This document shows positions 1 through 5,918 of a stretch of 6,019 bases of DNA, piece after piece. The position numbers and the translations under genes were made by a program. Within the stretch, counting starts at the first letter, position 1. Each line of letters opens with the position of its first letter. A model generated the notes under the pieces. It had not been told where the DNA came from. It saw only the letters and a program-made list of their open reading frames with translations, and did not search any database. Source of the stretch: an uncultured Bacteroidota bacterium (GTDB lineage: Bacteria > Bacteroidota > Bacteroidia > Bacteroidales > VadinHA17); NCBI GenBank assembly GCA_903865465.1, contig CAIPJU010000507.1, forward strand, positions 1 to 6,019, written 5' to 3'.

Positions 1-110
1 CGATCTTGGGCGAAAATAGCTCTCAATTGATTATGGGCATTGGTAATCTAAGCCTGGCCTGGCTCTTGCTTTATTTTATGTATAGAAAAAATATTTTTAT
101 TAAAGTCTGA
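1..110 (+). CDS. C-terminal end of a membrane protein, possibly heparan-alpha-glucosaminide N-acetyltransferase-like (5' truncated)
   Basis: An open frame enters from the left edge (first whole codon at base 3) and ends with TGA at 108-110, giving 35 residues. They include a hydrophobic helix (IGNLSLAWLLLYFMY) followed by a short basic tail, RKNIFIKV, as expected for a last transmembrane segment with a cytoplasmic end. This tail resembles the C-termini of Bacteroidota DUF5009/NagX-type acyltransferases related to human HGSNAT, which acetylate terminal glucosamine across a membrane; that family match is from memory and rests on few residues. The stop lies 4 bases before the GH20 start, so the two genes are probably cotranscribed. 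An acetyltransferase next to a hexosaminidase would make sense in amino-sugar glycan breakdown. That it is a coding end is fairly sure; the family is tentative. Confidence 0.6.
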   Translation, partial: ILGENSSQLIMGIGNLSLAWLLLYFMYRKNIFIKV

Positions 111-114
111 TTTT

Positions 115-1713
115 ATGAAAGCCTCACAAAAACTATCAGCTGTTCTATTTTTATTCTTCTTCATTGGTTTCAGTGCAGAATCTGCGGATAGCTATCAGCA
201 AAAAGGGTTCCGTGGATTTATGATCGATGCTCCCAGGGCTGTTGAAACGGTTGAATATTATTTCAGGCTCATTGACTTTTGCCAGGAAAAAGGATTTAAT
301 TCCATTATTTTCCGATTGACCGATGATCAGGGATCGGCTTATCTTTTCAGCTCCCATCCCGAGCTGATCATGTGTGAGGGAGCCTTTTCTGCGAAAGAAC
401 TAAAGACGATAGTTGATTATGCACAAAACCATGGGATAGAAATGATCCCGGAGGTTGAATCCTTTGGCCACTCAAGGTATATAACCCAAACAAAAAGATA
501 TAAGTTTCTGAACGATGGAGCTGCCGGGGAAGATTTCAATGCCCTTTGCCCCGTGAACGATTCAACGATAAAGCTAATGAAAGATCTTTATAATGAGGTC
601 TCTTCTATTTTTCCAAGTCACTATTTTCATATCGGCTGCGATGAAGTAAACTGGGGAGCTGGTGAGTTATCGAAAAAAGCCCTGGAAACAAAAAGCAAAC
701 CTCAGATATGGGCAGAATATGTGAATAAGCTAAATGGGCTCGTAAAGGCTGCTGGGAAAAAAACAATTATTTGGGGTGATGTTCCTCTATATAACGAAAG
801 CGAAGTTCTTGATCTGCTTGATAAGGAGATAGTAATTATGGACTGGAATTATTGGGAAACCAACAAAGAGAAAATTCAAAGCCTGGCTCAAAAGGTTTTA
901 AGTAAAGGCTTTAAGTTAATTGGCTGTCCGGCTGTCAGTTGGTGCGGATGGGGACCACGCGTAGGCGGGAAACAGTTTCAAAATATAAACAGCTATGCTG
1001 AAGTATATGGAAATCTGAACGATTCAAACAATTTGGGCATATTTCTCTCCAACTGGGTCCCCAAGCGTTACCTCCAGGGCAGCCAGTGGGACACCTACGC
1101 TATTGCTGCTGAGATTCTCAGAAAAAAAGGCAATTATAATTATATGGATGCCATCCCTGAGTTTGTGAGGAACCATTTCGGGGTGAAGTATGATGCAATT
1201 TGGGAAAAGATATTCTCTGCAATTTACCTGGAAACTCCACAATGGAACTGCGGACAGGAAGAGAATCTTAAATTTTCCTGCTGGTGTTCAGAAAAGGAGA
1301 TCAAAGATATTATTTCAGGAAACAGGATTTTGCCAGACGGGTTCAGCGAATTGCCCGGGATCCTTACATCCTGTAAAAAAGAAGTTAAGAAGAACATGCA
1401 TGATTTTGACGATCTTCTGTTGACCGTAGAATTTATTGAATATAACTATAATCGCAGGAATGATTTGTTAAACTTCTTCCTTTCAAAAAAAACAGACATT
1501 AAATCAGTTGAAACTTATTTGAAAAAAGTTGCCGGAGAGGATCAGTCAATGCTGTCAAAAATTAATACCGCATGGGCTGTTGGCAGGCGTACCCGTCCGA
1601 GCGCCACAGACAAAGAATTCATGTGGTCGTTTAATCTGGCTGCAGCTTATTCAAAACATTTAAGTGAAAACCCTGATGAGTTTATGAAATTGTTGAGCGG
1701 AGTTAATAAATAA
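115..1713 (+). CDS. Secreted glycoside hydrolase family 20 protein (GcnA-like beta-N-acetylhexosaminidase)
   Basis: This 532-residue protein has a Sec signal peptide (residues 1 to about 21-24: MKAS start, hydrophobic LFLFFFIGF, then SAESA) without a lipobox cysteine, so it is likely periplasmic or exported. The GH20 (beta/alpha)8 barrel starts at once at RGFMIDAPR (about 33-41). It continues with IPEVESFGH (111-119), the catalytic pair in HIGCDEV (172-178; D176 polarising aspartate, E177 general acid), IIWGD (218-222) and the DWNYW segment (243-247). The N-terminal GH20b domain of classical hexosaminidases is absent, which fits the GcnA-like branch. Residues after about 380 are mostly helical and I recognise no domain there. 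GH20 enzymes release terminal beta-linked GlcNAc or GalNAc by substrate-assisted catalysis; exact substrate unknown. The ATG at 115 gives the complete signal peptide and sits 4 bases after the upstream stop. There is no strong Shine-Dalgarno sequence, as usual in Bacteroidota. The usual GGDE is GCDE here, a tolerated variation. Confidence 0.9.
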   Translation: MKASQKLSAVLFLFFFIGFSAESADSYQQKGFRGFMIDAPRAVETVEYYFRLIDFCQEKGFNSIIFRLTDDQGSAYLFSSHPELIMCEGAFSAKELKTIVDYAQNHGIEMIPEVESFGHSRYITQTKRYKFLNDGAAGEDFNALCPVNDSTIKLMKDLYNEVSSIFPSHYFHIGCDEVNWGAGELSKKALETKSKPQIWAEYVNKLNGLVKAAGKKTIIWGDVPLYNESEVLDLLDKEIVIMDWNYWETNKEKIQSLAQKVLSKGFKLIGCPAVSWCGWGPRVGGKQFQNINSYAEVYGNLNDSNNLGIFLSNWVPKRYLQGSQWDTYAIAAEILRKKGNYNYMDAIPEFVRNHFGVKYDAIWEKIFSAIYLETPQWNCGQEENLKFSCWCSEKEIKDIISGNRILPDGFSELPGILTSCKKEVKKNMHDFDDLLLTVEFIEYNYNRRNDLLNFFLSKKTDIKSVETYLKKVAGEDQSMLSKINTAWAVGRRTRPSATDKEFMWSFNLAAAYSKHLSENPDEFMKLLSGVNK

Positions 1714-1743
1714 AGGATGGCAATTTTTTAAAATATATTGAGT

Positions 1744-1821
1744 ATCAGGAATCACACAAAAAGATTTGTTGATTTTTAAGAGACTATTATAATTTTATAT
1801 GACATCGGGAATCATACATAA
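1744..1821. repeat. Degenerate 18-base direct repeat, 60-base period
   Basis: ATCAGGAATCACACAAAA at 1744-1761 recurs as ATCGGGAATCATACATAA at 1804-1821 (15 of 18 identical), offset by exactly 60 bases. The core of the second copy, ATCGGGAAT, also appears inverted as ATTCCCGAT at 1983-1991. These could be binding sites or remnants of a mobile element, or chance in AT-rich DNA. Confidence 0.35.
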
Positions 1822-2074
1822 GAATTCATAGTTTGCAGGCTAAAATTTGAATTGAAAATGCTGAGAGTTTTCCTCTTAATTTCACCTTAATTATCCGGTT
1901 GTTTTGCCTTATTCTAATCCCAACCAATTTTCAGACCCCTTAGATTGACGATTATGGGCCACAAAGGGGAAGTCTATGCCTTATTCCCGATAGTCATTTT
2001 AAATTATTATTGCCAGCTATACATTATGTATTTGCCTGTTTATCAGTTGTGAAAATTTAATTATTTGGCTCAAA

Positions 2075-2088
2075 TTTCAAATTTGAAA
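2075..2088. repeat. Perfect 14-base palindrome
   Basis: TTTCAAATTTGAAA equals its own reverse complement and the symmetry stops at both ends. It lies about 200 bases before the ubiquitin-adhesin start. It could be an operator for a dimeric regulator. AT-rich composition makes chance palindromes more likely, so the functional call is weak. Confidence 0.35.
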
Positions 2089-2195
2089 ATGAAATCGAAA
2101 CGTATCAGATCAAGTCTTAATTATATGATAAATAATATAATACGTATATTTTATGCAAAATTAATCGGACACTGGTGTCTTTAGATAAACCAAAT

Positions 2196-2211
2196 CATGA
2201 TTTTTATCATG
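2196..2211. promoter_or_regulatory. CRP/FNR-like dyad (CATGAT-TTTT-ATCATG)
   Basis: A perfect 6-base inverted repeat around four T residues contains TGAT-N4-ATCA, the core spacing of FNR-type binding sites (known consensus TTGAT-N4-ATCAA). Its centre (2203.5) is about 42 bases upstream of the start point expected from the -7-like box at 2233-2240. That is the place where class II CRP/FNR-family activators bind. There is no TTTG -33 element at the right distance, which would suit an activator-dependent promoter. The alternative is a small hairpin in a leader RNA. Regulator identity is inference. Confidence 0.35.
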
Positions 2212-2232
2212 CAAAAACTAAATTTTGTTTAA

Positions 2233-2240
2233 TATTTTAG
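2233..2240 (+). promoter_or_regulatory. Candidate -7 promoter box for the ubiquitin-adhesin gene
   Basis: TATTTTAG matches the Bacteroidota -7 consensus TAnnTTTG at 7 of 8 positions including the fixed TA. It would place transcription start near 2246 and leave a leader of about 50 bases before the ATG at 2295. The usual -33 TTTG is missing at the expected distance (the nearest TTTG, 2224-2227, is too close). Weak on its own; supported mainly by the dyad just upstream. Confidence 0.25.
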
Positions 2241-2294
2241 TAATAATCTTTTTAAGAGATCTCATCTGTTTTATCCAGGTAAAACTTTATTCCG

Positions 2295-2354
2295 ATGAAA
2301 AAACCACTCTTTATTTCGATCCTCCTTTTTACATTTCTGCTGCCGTCGAACGCC
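2295..2354 (+). other. Signal peptide coding segment
   Basis: Residues 1-20 have a basic start (MKK), a hydrophobic core (FISILLFTFLL) and a small-residue end (PSNA). The S-N-A ending satisfies the -3/-1 rule, so signal peptidase I would cut between A20 and M21. That leaves a mature N-terminus identical to that of ubiquitin (MQIFVKTLTGK). There is no lipobox cysteine. Confidence 0.85.
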
Positions 2355-5300
2355 ATGCAGATTTTTGTTAAAACATTAACCGGGAAAACCATCACCCTTG
2401 AAGTAGAACCTTCTGATGCCATTGAGAACATAAAACAAAAAGTACAAGATGCTGAAGGGATACCTCCCGATCAGCAGACATTAATCTTTAACGGCAAGAT
2501 ACTTGAAGACCTAAGAACACTGGCAGACTATAATATTCAAAAAGAATCAACATTATATCTGGTGTTAATGCCTGTATACTATGTTTATGCAGGCCAGGCA
2601 GATGATAACGGAGATGGCTTAAGCTGGGCAAGCGCCAAAAAATACCTTTCATCAGCACTCTCCATCGCTACCAGCGGTTTCCAGATCTGGGTGGCAAAAG
2701 GTGTTTATCTTCCAGATTCTGATTATGGTTTAGGTGGCGGCACACGTTACAATCATTTTGAGATGATCAATGGTGTGGAAATATATGGAGGATTTTCAGC
2801 AACCGAATCATCTTTAGATCAAAGGACAGATTATGGACTTGGCGGCGCAAATGAGACCATCCTGAGCGGTGACCTGTTGGAAAACGACAGTTTTAATGCC
2901 TCCGCCAATGGCTTCCAGGGAACAACAGGAGATGACAACTGTTATCATGTTATTTATAATCCCGCTCAGACCCCGGCAATCGACAATAGTGCGGTTCTCG
3001 ATGGATTTACAATAAAAGGGGGTAATGCCAATTATAATAATACTTCCGGAGACATGGTCAGGGAAGGCTATGGCGGGGGAATGTTGAATGAAGGTTCTTC
3101 TCCGGTTGTCAGAAACTGTACTTTTACCGCAAATTCAGCTTATAACGCCAATGCTGGCTCCCCTTCAAACTTTAATGCCGGAAGCGCTATTTCCTCAATG
3201 TCTCAATCAAACCCAATTGTTTCCAACTGTCATTTTATTAATAATTTTTCCAATTTAGGCACACTCTTCAATGCCGACTGGTATGGTGGTGGAATGACTA
3301 TAACTAATTGTCTTATTGAATCTAATTATGCTGCTTTTGGAGGAGGCGGATATGCCAATCTTTCAGGCGGGTCTAATATAAAGAATTCGATATTCAGAAT
3401 GAATACATCTTTTACGGACGGAGGAGGAATATACACCGGGAGTTCTGATATAATAACAAATTGCCTGTTTTATTCAAATACGGCAGCCGGAAAAGGCGGG
3501 GCAATCTGCCAGGATGGTTTAGGGTGGATGGTCATCAAAAATTCCACCATTGCAGGTAACCAGGCATCAGAAGGAGGAGGAATTTTTAACAAGGCCGCGG
3601 AAATCTATAACAGCATTGTCTGGTCCAATACAGCTACCAGCACCGGAAATCAGATATCCGGAAGTCCGGCAATAAATAACTCCTGTTACGGGAACGGAAC
3701 GAATGATGTTATGGGGACACCCAGCCCTGTTAACTGCATTACTACTGCGCCAATGTTTGCTGATGCTTCAAATGACGACTACCGAATTTACGGTAACTCT
3801 CCCTGCGCTAATACAGGTAACAACAGTGATAATACGGAACCTTATGATATTCGCGGACAAGCCCGCATACAGGATAATACAATTGATATGGGAGCTTATG
3901 AATGGACCTTAGGGATCGATCCTAAGACTTCCATAATTATCCCATCAACATTATCTTTAAGTACATTCACTTCATGCAGTGGAACCTCTTCCGATTTCCA
4001 GAGCTTTCCGGTAGCGGGTAACTACCTGACTGATAATATTGTTGTGACGGCTCCTTCAGGTTTTGATGTATCTCTTGCAGCAGCTTCAGGGTACGGCAAT
4101 TCTGTCATTTTAACTCAAACCGGCGGCAATGTTCCAGCTACAACTGTCTATGTACGAATGAAAAATACAGCTTCTGGAAATCCCTCCGCGACCTTGTCCC
4201 TGATTTCAACGAACGCAGAGACCCGTTTGGTATCTGTTTCGGGTTCGGTAATTGCATCGCCAACGTCATACGCTGTTACCGGCGGAGGTTCATTTTGTTC
4301 TGGTGGCGACGGAGTAACAGTCATTCTTTCCGGTTCACAAAGTGGTGTTAACTACCAGCTTGTTATTAACGGCGTCAATTCCGGATCTCCTGTTGCTGGT
4401 GCAGGTTCAGCTATCAGCTTTGGCAATCAGACAATTGCAGGCATCTATTCCATTACTGCTGTCGAAGCGACAGCTTCATGTACCAATACCATGACAGGAA
4501 GTGCAACAGTGACAGTAACAGCATTACCCGATGCTCCGACCCCGGGAATAGTAACCCAGGTCACGTGTTCTGTTGCCACGGGATCTGTTACACTGAGCGG
4601 CTTACCTTCTTCAGGATCATGGACCGTAACAGCTTCAGGCAGTGGAGGCACAATGACATTGACCGGAAGCGGGTCAACCACAAGCATGACAGGCCTTACT
4701 GCCGGCAGCACATACTCTTTTACAGTTAAAAATGCATCAGGCTGTATTTCGGCGCCATCGTCGAGTGTGGTTATTAATCCTCAGCCGGCACAACCTTCTC
4801 CACCCTCTTTAGTACCGCAGAGCTTTTGTGGTTCAGCGACCGTCGCTAACCTGCCTCAAACCAACGGCTCTGTTGCCTATAGATGGTACAGTTCCGCAAC
4901 CGGAGGCTCCTCACTCTCAGGTTCCACAAAACTGAAAACGGGCAACTATTATGTGAGTGCCGTTTCAGGAACATGTGAAAGCGCCAGAATTATTGTGAAG
5001 GTGACCATTAATTCTTTACCGCCGGCCTATAAAGTTACTGGTGGTGGTACTTACTGCAGCAATGGTTCAGGATTAACAGTAAAATTATCTGGTTCTTCAG
5101 TTGGAGTAAATTATTCTCTTTGTCTTGGCAGCTCGCCAACAGGAACGACTGTTTCAGGTACCGGCTCAGCAATAAGCTTTACCAATCAAATACTCGATGG
5201 CAACTATACTGTTACCGCTGTAAATGTCTTAACTGCTTGCAAGTCCACCATGACTGGCAGTGCAGTTATAAAGGCAAGTACACCTCCTGTAGCGACCAGC

Positions 5301-5849
5301 ATTATATATAATATCAGTCTATCAAGTAATTGCAGCAGTTCAGGGTCTGCCACAGTCAAACTCACCGGAACAACGGGAGGAACATTTTCCGCTTCGCCTT
5401 CCGGATTAAGCATAAGTTGTTCAACTGGAACAATCAGTTTCCCCAAGAGCAAAGCTGGTACCTATACTGTTACTTACACGGTTTGCAATAGCTGTGGCAC
5501 CGCCAAAACAGCAGCCACTATCACAGTCACCAAATGCAAGTCAGCTAATGCAACATCTGCCGAGGGAACTGAGGAGACTACTGACACACCGGGTGACAAA
5601 TTGAATGTTTATCCTAACCCGAGCGAAGGTCGCATACAATTTGAGTTCACCGTCATGAAAGAGAGCAAAGTTAAACTCGATCTGTTTACTCTAAGCGGAA
5701 CGCTGGTTGAGCACTTGTTTGATGGTAATACCCTAGCGGGGGAAGAGCATATTATTCAATTCAATAAGGATCTTCCGGTGGGCACTTACATCTTCAGGCT
5801 GACATCGGCTTACGGAGTGAGAACAGGGAAACTTATAAGGAAGAATTAG
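2295..5849 (+). CDS. Secreted ubiquitin-fused beta-helix/Ig-like surface protein with T9SS sorting domain
   Basis: The product has 1184 residues. Domains in order: Sec signal peptide (1-20, ending PSNA); ubiquitin fold (21-91); right-handed beta-helix (about 93-540) opening with a YAGQADDNGDGLSW motif, carrying seven N[CS]xxxxN turns between 274 and 446 alternating with GGG turns, and closing with NSPC (501-504) and DMGAYEW (531-537) as in choice-of-anchor Q/Pmp-like proteins; an adhesin module (about 545-652); a duplicated module (659-745 and 912-998); a glycine/serine/threonine-rich module (746-832); an Ig_7-like domain with RWYSSATGG (833-907); a further Ig-like module (about 997-1082); an acidic Thr/Glu linker; and the T9SS type A sorting domain (1103-1184, LNVYPNPSEG to GKLIRKN). 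It should cross the outer membrane by T9SS and be attached at, or shed from, the surface. The ATG at 2295 is chosen because it supplies the signal peptide. No enzyme motif is visible; adhesion or display is inferred. A ubiquitin domain in such a protein is highly unusual. Confidence 0.93.
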   Translation: MKKPLFISILLFTFLLPSNAMQIFVKTLTGKTITLEVEPSDAIENIKQKVQDAEGIPPDQQTLIFNGKILEDLRTLADYNIQKESTLYLVLMPVYYVYAGQADDNGDGLSWASAKKYLSSALSIATSGFQIWVAKGVYLPDSDYGLGGGTRYNHFEMINGVEIYGGFSATESSLDQRTDYGLGGANETILSGDLLENDSFNASANGFQGTTGDDNCYHVIYNPAQTPAIDNSAVLDGFTIKGGNANYNNTSGDMVREGYGGGMLNEGSSPVVRNCTFTANSAYNANAGSPSNFNAGSAISSMSQSNPIVSNCHFINNFSNLGTLFNADWYGGGMTITNCLIESNYAAFGGGGYANLSGGSNIKNSIFRMNTSFTDGGGIYTGSSDIITNCLFYSNTAAGKGGAICQDGLGWMVIKNSTIAGNQASEGGGIFNKAAEIYNSIVWSNTATSTGNQISGSPAINNSCYGNGTNDVMGTPSPVNCITTAPMFADASNDDYRIYGNSPCANTGNNSDNTEPYDIRGQARIQDNTIDMGAYEWTLGIDPKTSIIIPSTLSLSTFTSCSGTSSDFQSFPVAGNYLTDNIVVTAPSGFDVSLAAASGYGNSVILTQTGGNVPATTVYVRMKNTASGNPSATLSLISTNAETRLVSVSGSVIASPTSYAVTGGGSFCSGGDGVTVILSGSQSGVNYQLVINGVNSGSPVAGAGSAISFGNQTIAGIYSITAVEATASCTNTMTGSATVTVTALPDAPTPGIVTQVTCSVATGSVTLSGLPSSGSWTVTASGSGGTMTLTGSGSTTSMTGLTAGSTYSFTVKNASGCISAPSSSVVINPQPAQPSPPSLVPQSFCGSATVANLPQTNGSVAYRWYSSATGGSSLSGSTKLKTGNYYVSAVSGTCESARIIVKVTINSLPPAYKVTGGGTYCSNGSGLTVKLSGSSVGVNYSLCLGSSPTGTTVSGTGSAISFTNQILDGNYTVTAVNVLTACKSTMTGSAVIKASTPPVATSIIYNISLSSNCSSSGSATVKLTGTTGGTFSASPSGLSISCSTGTISFPKSKAGTYTVTYTVCNSCGTAKTAATITVTKCKSANATSAEGTEETTDTPGDKLNVYPNPSEGRIQFEFTVMKESKVKLDLFTLSGTLVEHLFDGNTLAGEEHIIQFNKDLPVGTYIFRLTSAYGVRTGKLIRKN
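2355..2567 (+). other. Ubiquitin domain (residues 1-71 of ubiquitin)
   Basis: Protein residues 21-91 align without gaps to human ubiquitin 1-71 with 60 of 71 identical by hand count. The eleven changes in ubiquitin numbering are T22A, V26I, A28Q, I30V, K33A, R42T, A46N, Q49I, G53L, S57A and H68Y. Lysines 6, 11, 27, 29, 48 and 63 are kept and only K33 is lost. Of the surface patch, L8, I44 and V70 are kept while H68 is Tyr. The conjugation tail LRLRGG is replaced by MPVYY, which already forms the first strand of the next domain, so no diglycine or processing site exists. The match is much closer than typical bacterial ubiquitin-like folds (ThiS, MoaD), so descent from a eukaryotic gene is the simplest explanation. 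Confidence 0.95.
4269..4529 (+). repeat. Stalk module duplication, copy 1 (residues 659-745)
   Basis: An 87-residue module beginning YAVTGGGSFC, with GVNYQL, GSAISFGNQ and TMTGSA motifs. It aligns without gaps to residues 912-998, with 45 of 87 identical by hand count. Its paired cysteines (about 668 and 729) are kept in both copies. This is the kind of Ig-like building block repeated in Bacteroidota surface adhesins. Confidence 0.8.
5028..5288 (+). repeat. Stalk module duplication, copy 2 (residues 912-998)
   Basis: The second 87-residue copy begins YKVTGGGTYC and keeps GVNYSL, GSAISFTNQ and TMTGSA. The copies start 253 residues apart and are separated by two unrelated modules. This points to an old duplication or assembly from a module pool, not a recent tandem expansion. 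Confidence 0.8.
5601..5846 (+). other. T9SS type A C-terminal sorting domain
   Basis: Residues 1103-1184 carry the family's typical features: LNVYPNPSEG at the start, a FEF strand, a LFTLSGTLV turn, and a GTYIFRLTSAYGVRTGKLIRKN-like ending with the usual lysine-rich close. Proteins with this domain are exported through the outer membrane by the type IX system, the domain is generally removed, and the product is attached to the surface or released. It is what identifies the organism as Bacteroidota. Confidence 0.93.
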
Positions 5850-5880
5850 CCTTTCAGGACTAAATAGGTGCAATTTTTTT
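5846..5880 (+). terminator. Weak candidate terminator after the ubiquitin-adhesin gene
   Basis: TTAGCCT (5846-5852) can pair with AGG-CTAA (5856-5863, with one bulged A) around a three-base loop, and a run of seven T follows at 5874-5880. The stem overlaps the stop codon, is short, and is separated from the T run by about ten bases, so it is a poor intrinsic terminator by the usual model. Confidence 0.25.
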
Positions 5881-5918
5881 ATTACCCGGAGCGATGACCT
5901 CCTTCATGGGGAAAGGAC

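Larger units (their letters stand above)
1714..2294. other. Long AT-rich intergenic region without a convincing gene
   Basis: No open frame of useful length with coding character is seen on either strand over these 581 bases, and I see no tRNA or known RNA. No good terminator hairpin follows the hexosaminidase gene. The region holds several small elements: a degenerate direct repeat (1744-1761 and 1804-1821) with an inverted partial copy at 1983-1991; a perfect 14-base palindrome TTTCAAATTTGAAA at 2075-2088; and a TGAT-N4-ATCA dyad at 2196-2211. A possible Bacteroidota promoter pair is TTTG at 1765-1768 with TAATTTTA at 1790-1797 (21-base spacing, 7 of 8 matches to TAnnTTTG). It lies about 500 bases before the next gene, so its use is doubtful. 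The length suggests the downstream gene has its own regulated promoter. Confidence 0.6.

Noticed and set aside
1765..1797. TTTG-N21-TAATTTTA Bacteroidota promoter as the promoter of the adhesin gene
   Set aside because: The match is fair but it lies about 500 bases upstream of the start codon in AT-rich DNA where chance matches are common; noted only within the intergenic entry.
2355..2357. Internal ATG at ubiquitin Met1 as the true start, giving a cytoplasmic ubiquitin-first protein
   Set aside because: The 20 codons before it form a clean signal peptide in frame with no stop, and the C-terminal T9SS domain requires Sec export. No ribosome binding site is visible before 2355.
2355..2567. 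Eukaryotic contamination or a chimeric assembly
   Set aside because: The ubiquitin is continuous in frame with a bacterial signal peptide and a bacterial beta-helix, has eleven changes from human ubiquitin, and uses codons that look like the rest of the gene. Read-level confirmation is still desirable.
4445..4711. Minus-strand open frame of 88 codons inside the adhesin gene
   Set aside because: It lies wholly antisense to the strongly supported Thr/Val/Ser-rich stalk and its Val/Pro-rich product mirrors that composition. The other antisense and shifted frames inside the two large genes were dismissed likewise.
2571..5849. Type V autotransporter (chlamydial Pmp-like) architecture
   Set aside because: The beta-helix resembles Pmp passengers, but the C-terminus is a T9SS sorting domain, not an outer membrane beta-barrel.
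5885..5910. Hairpin CCCGGAG...CTCC/TCATGGGG as a terminator
   Set aside because: The pairing is asymmetric, and the only T run lies before it on the plus strand. On the minus strand that run reads as A, so it fits neither direction.
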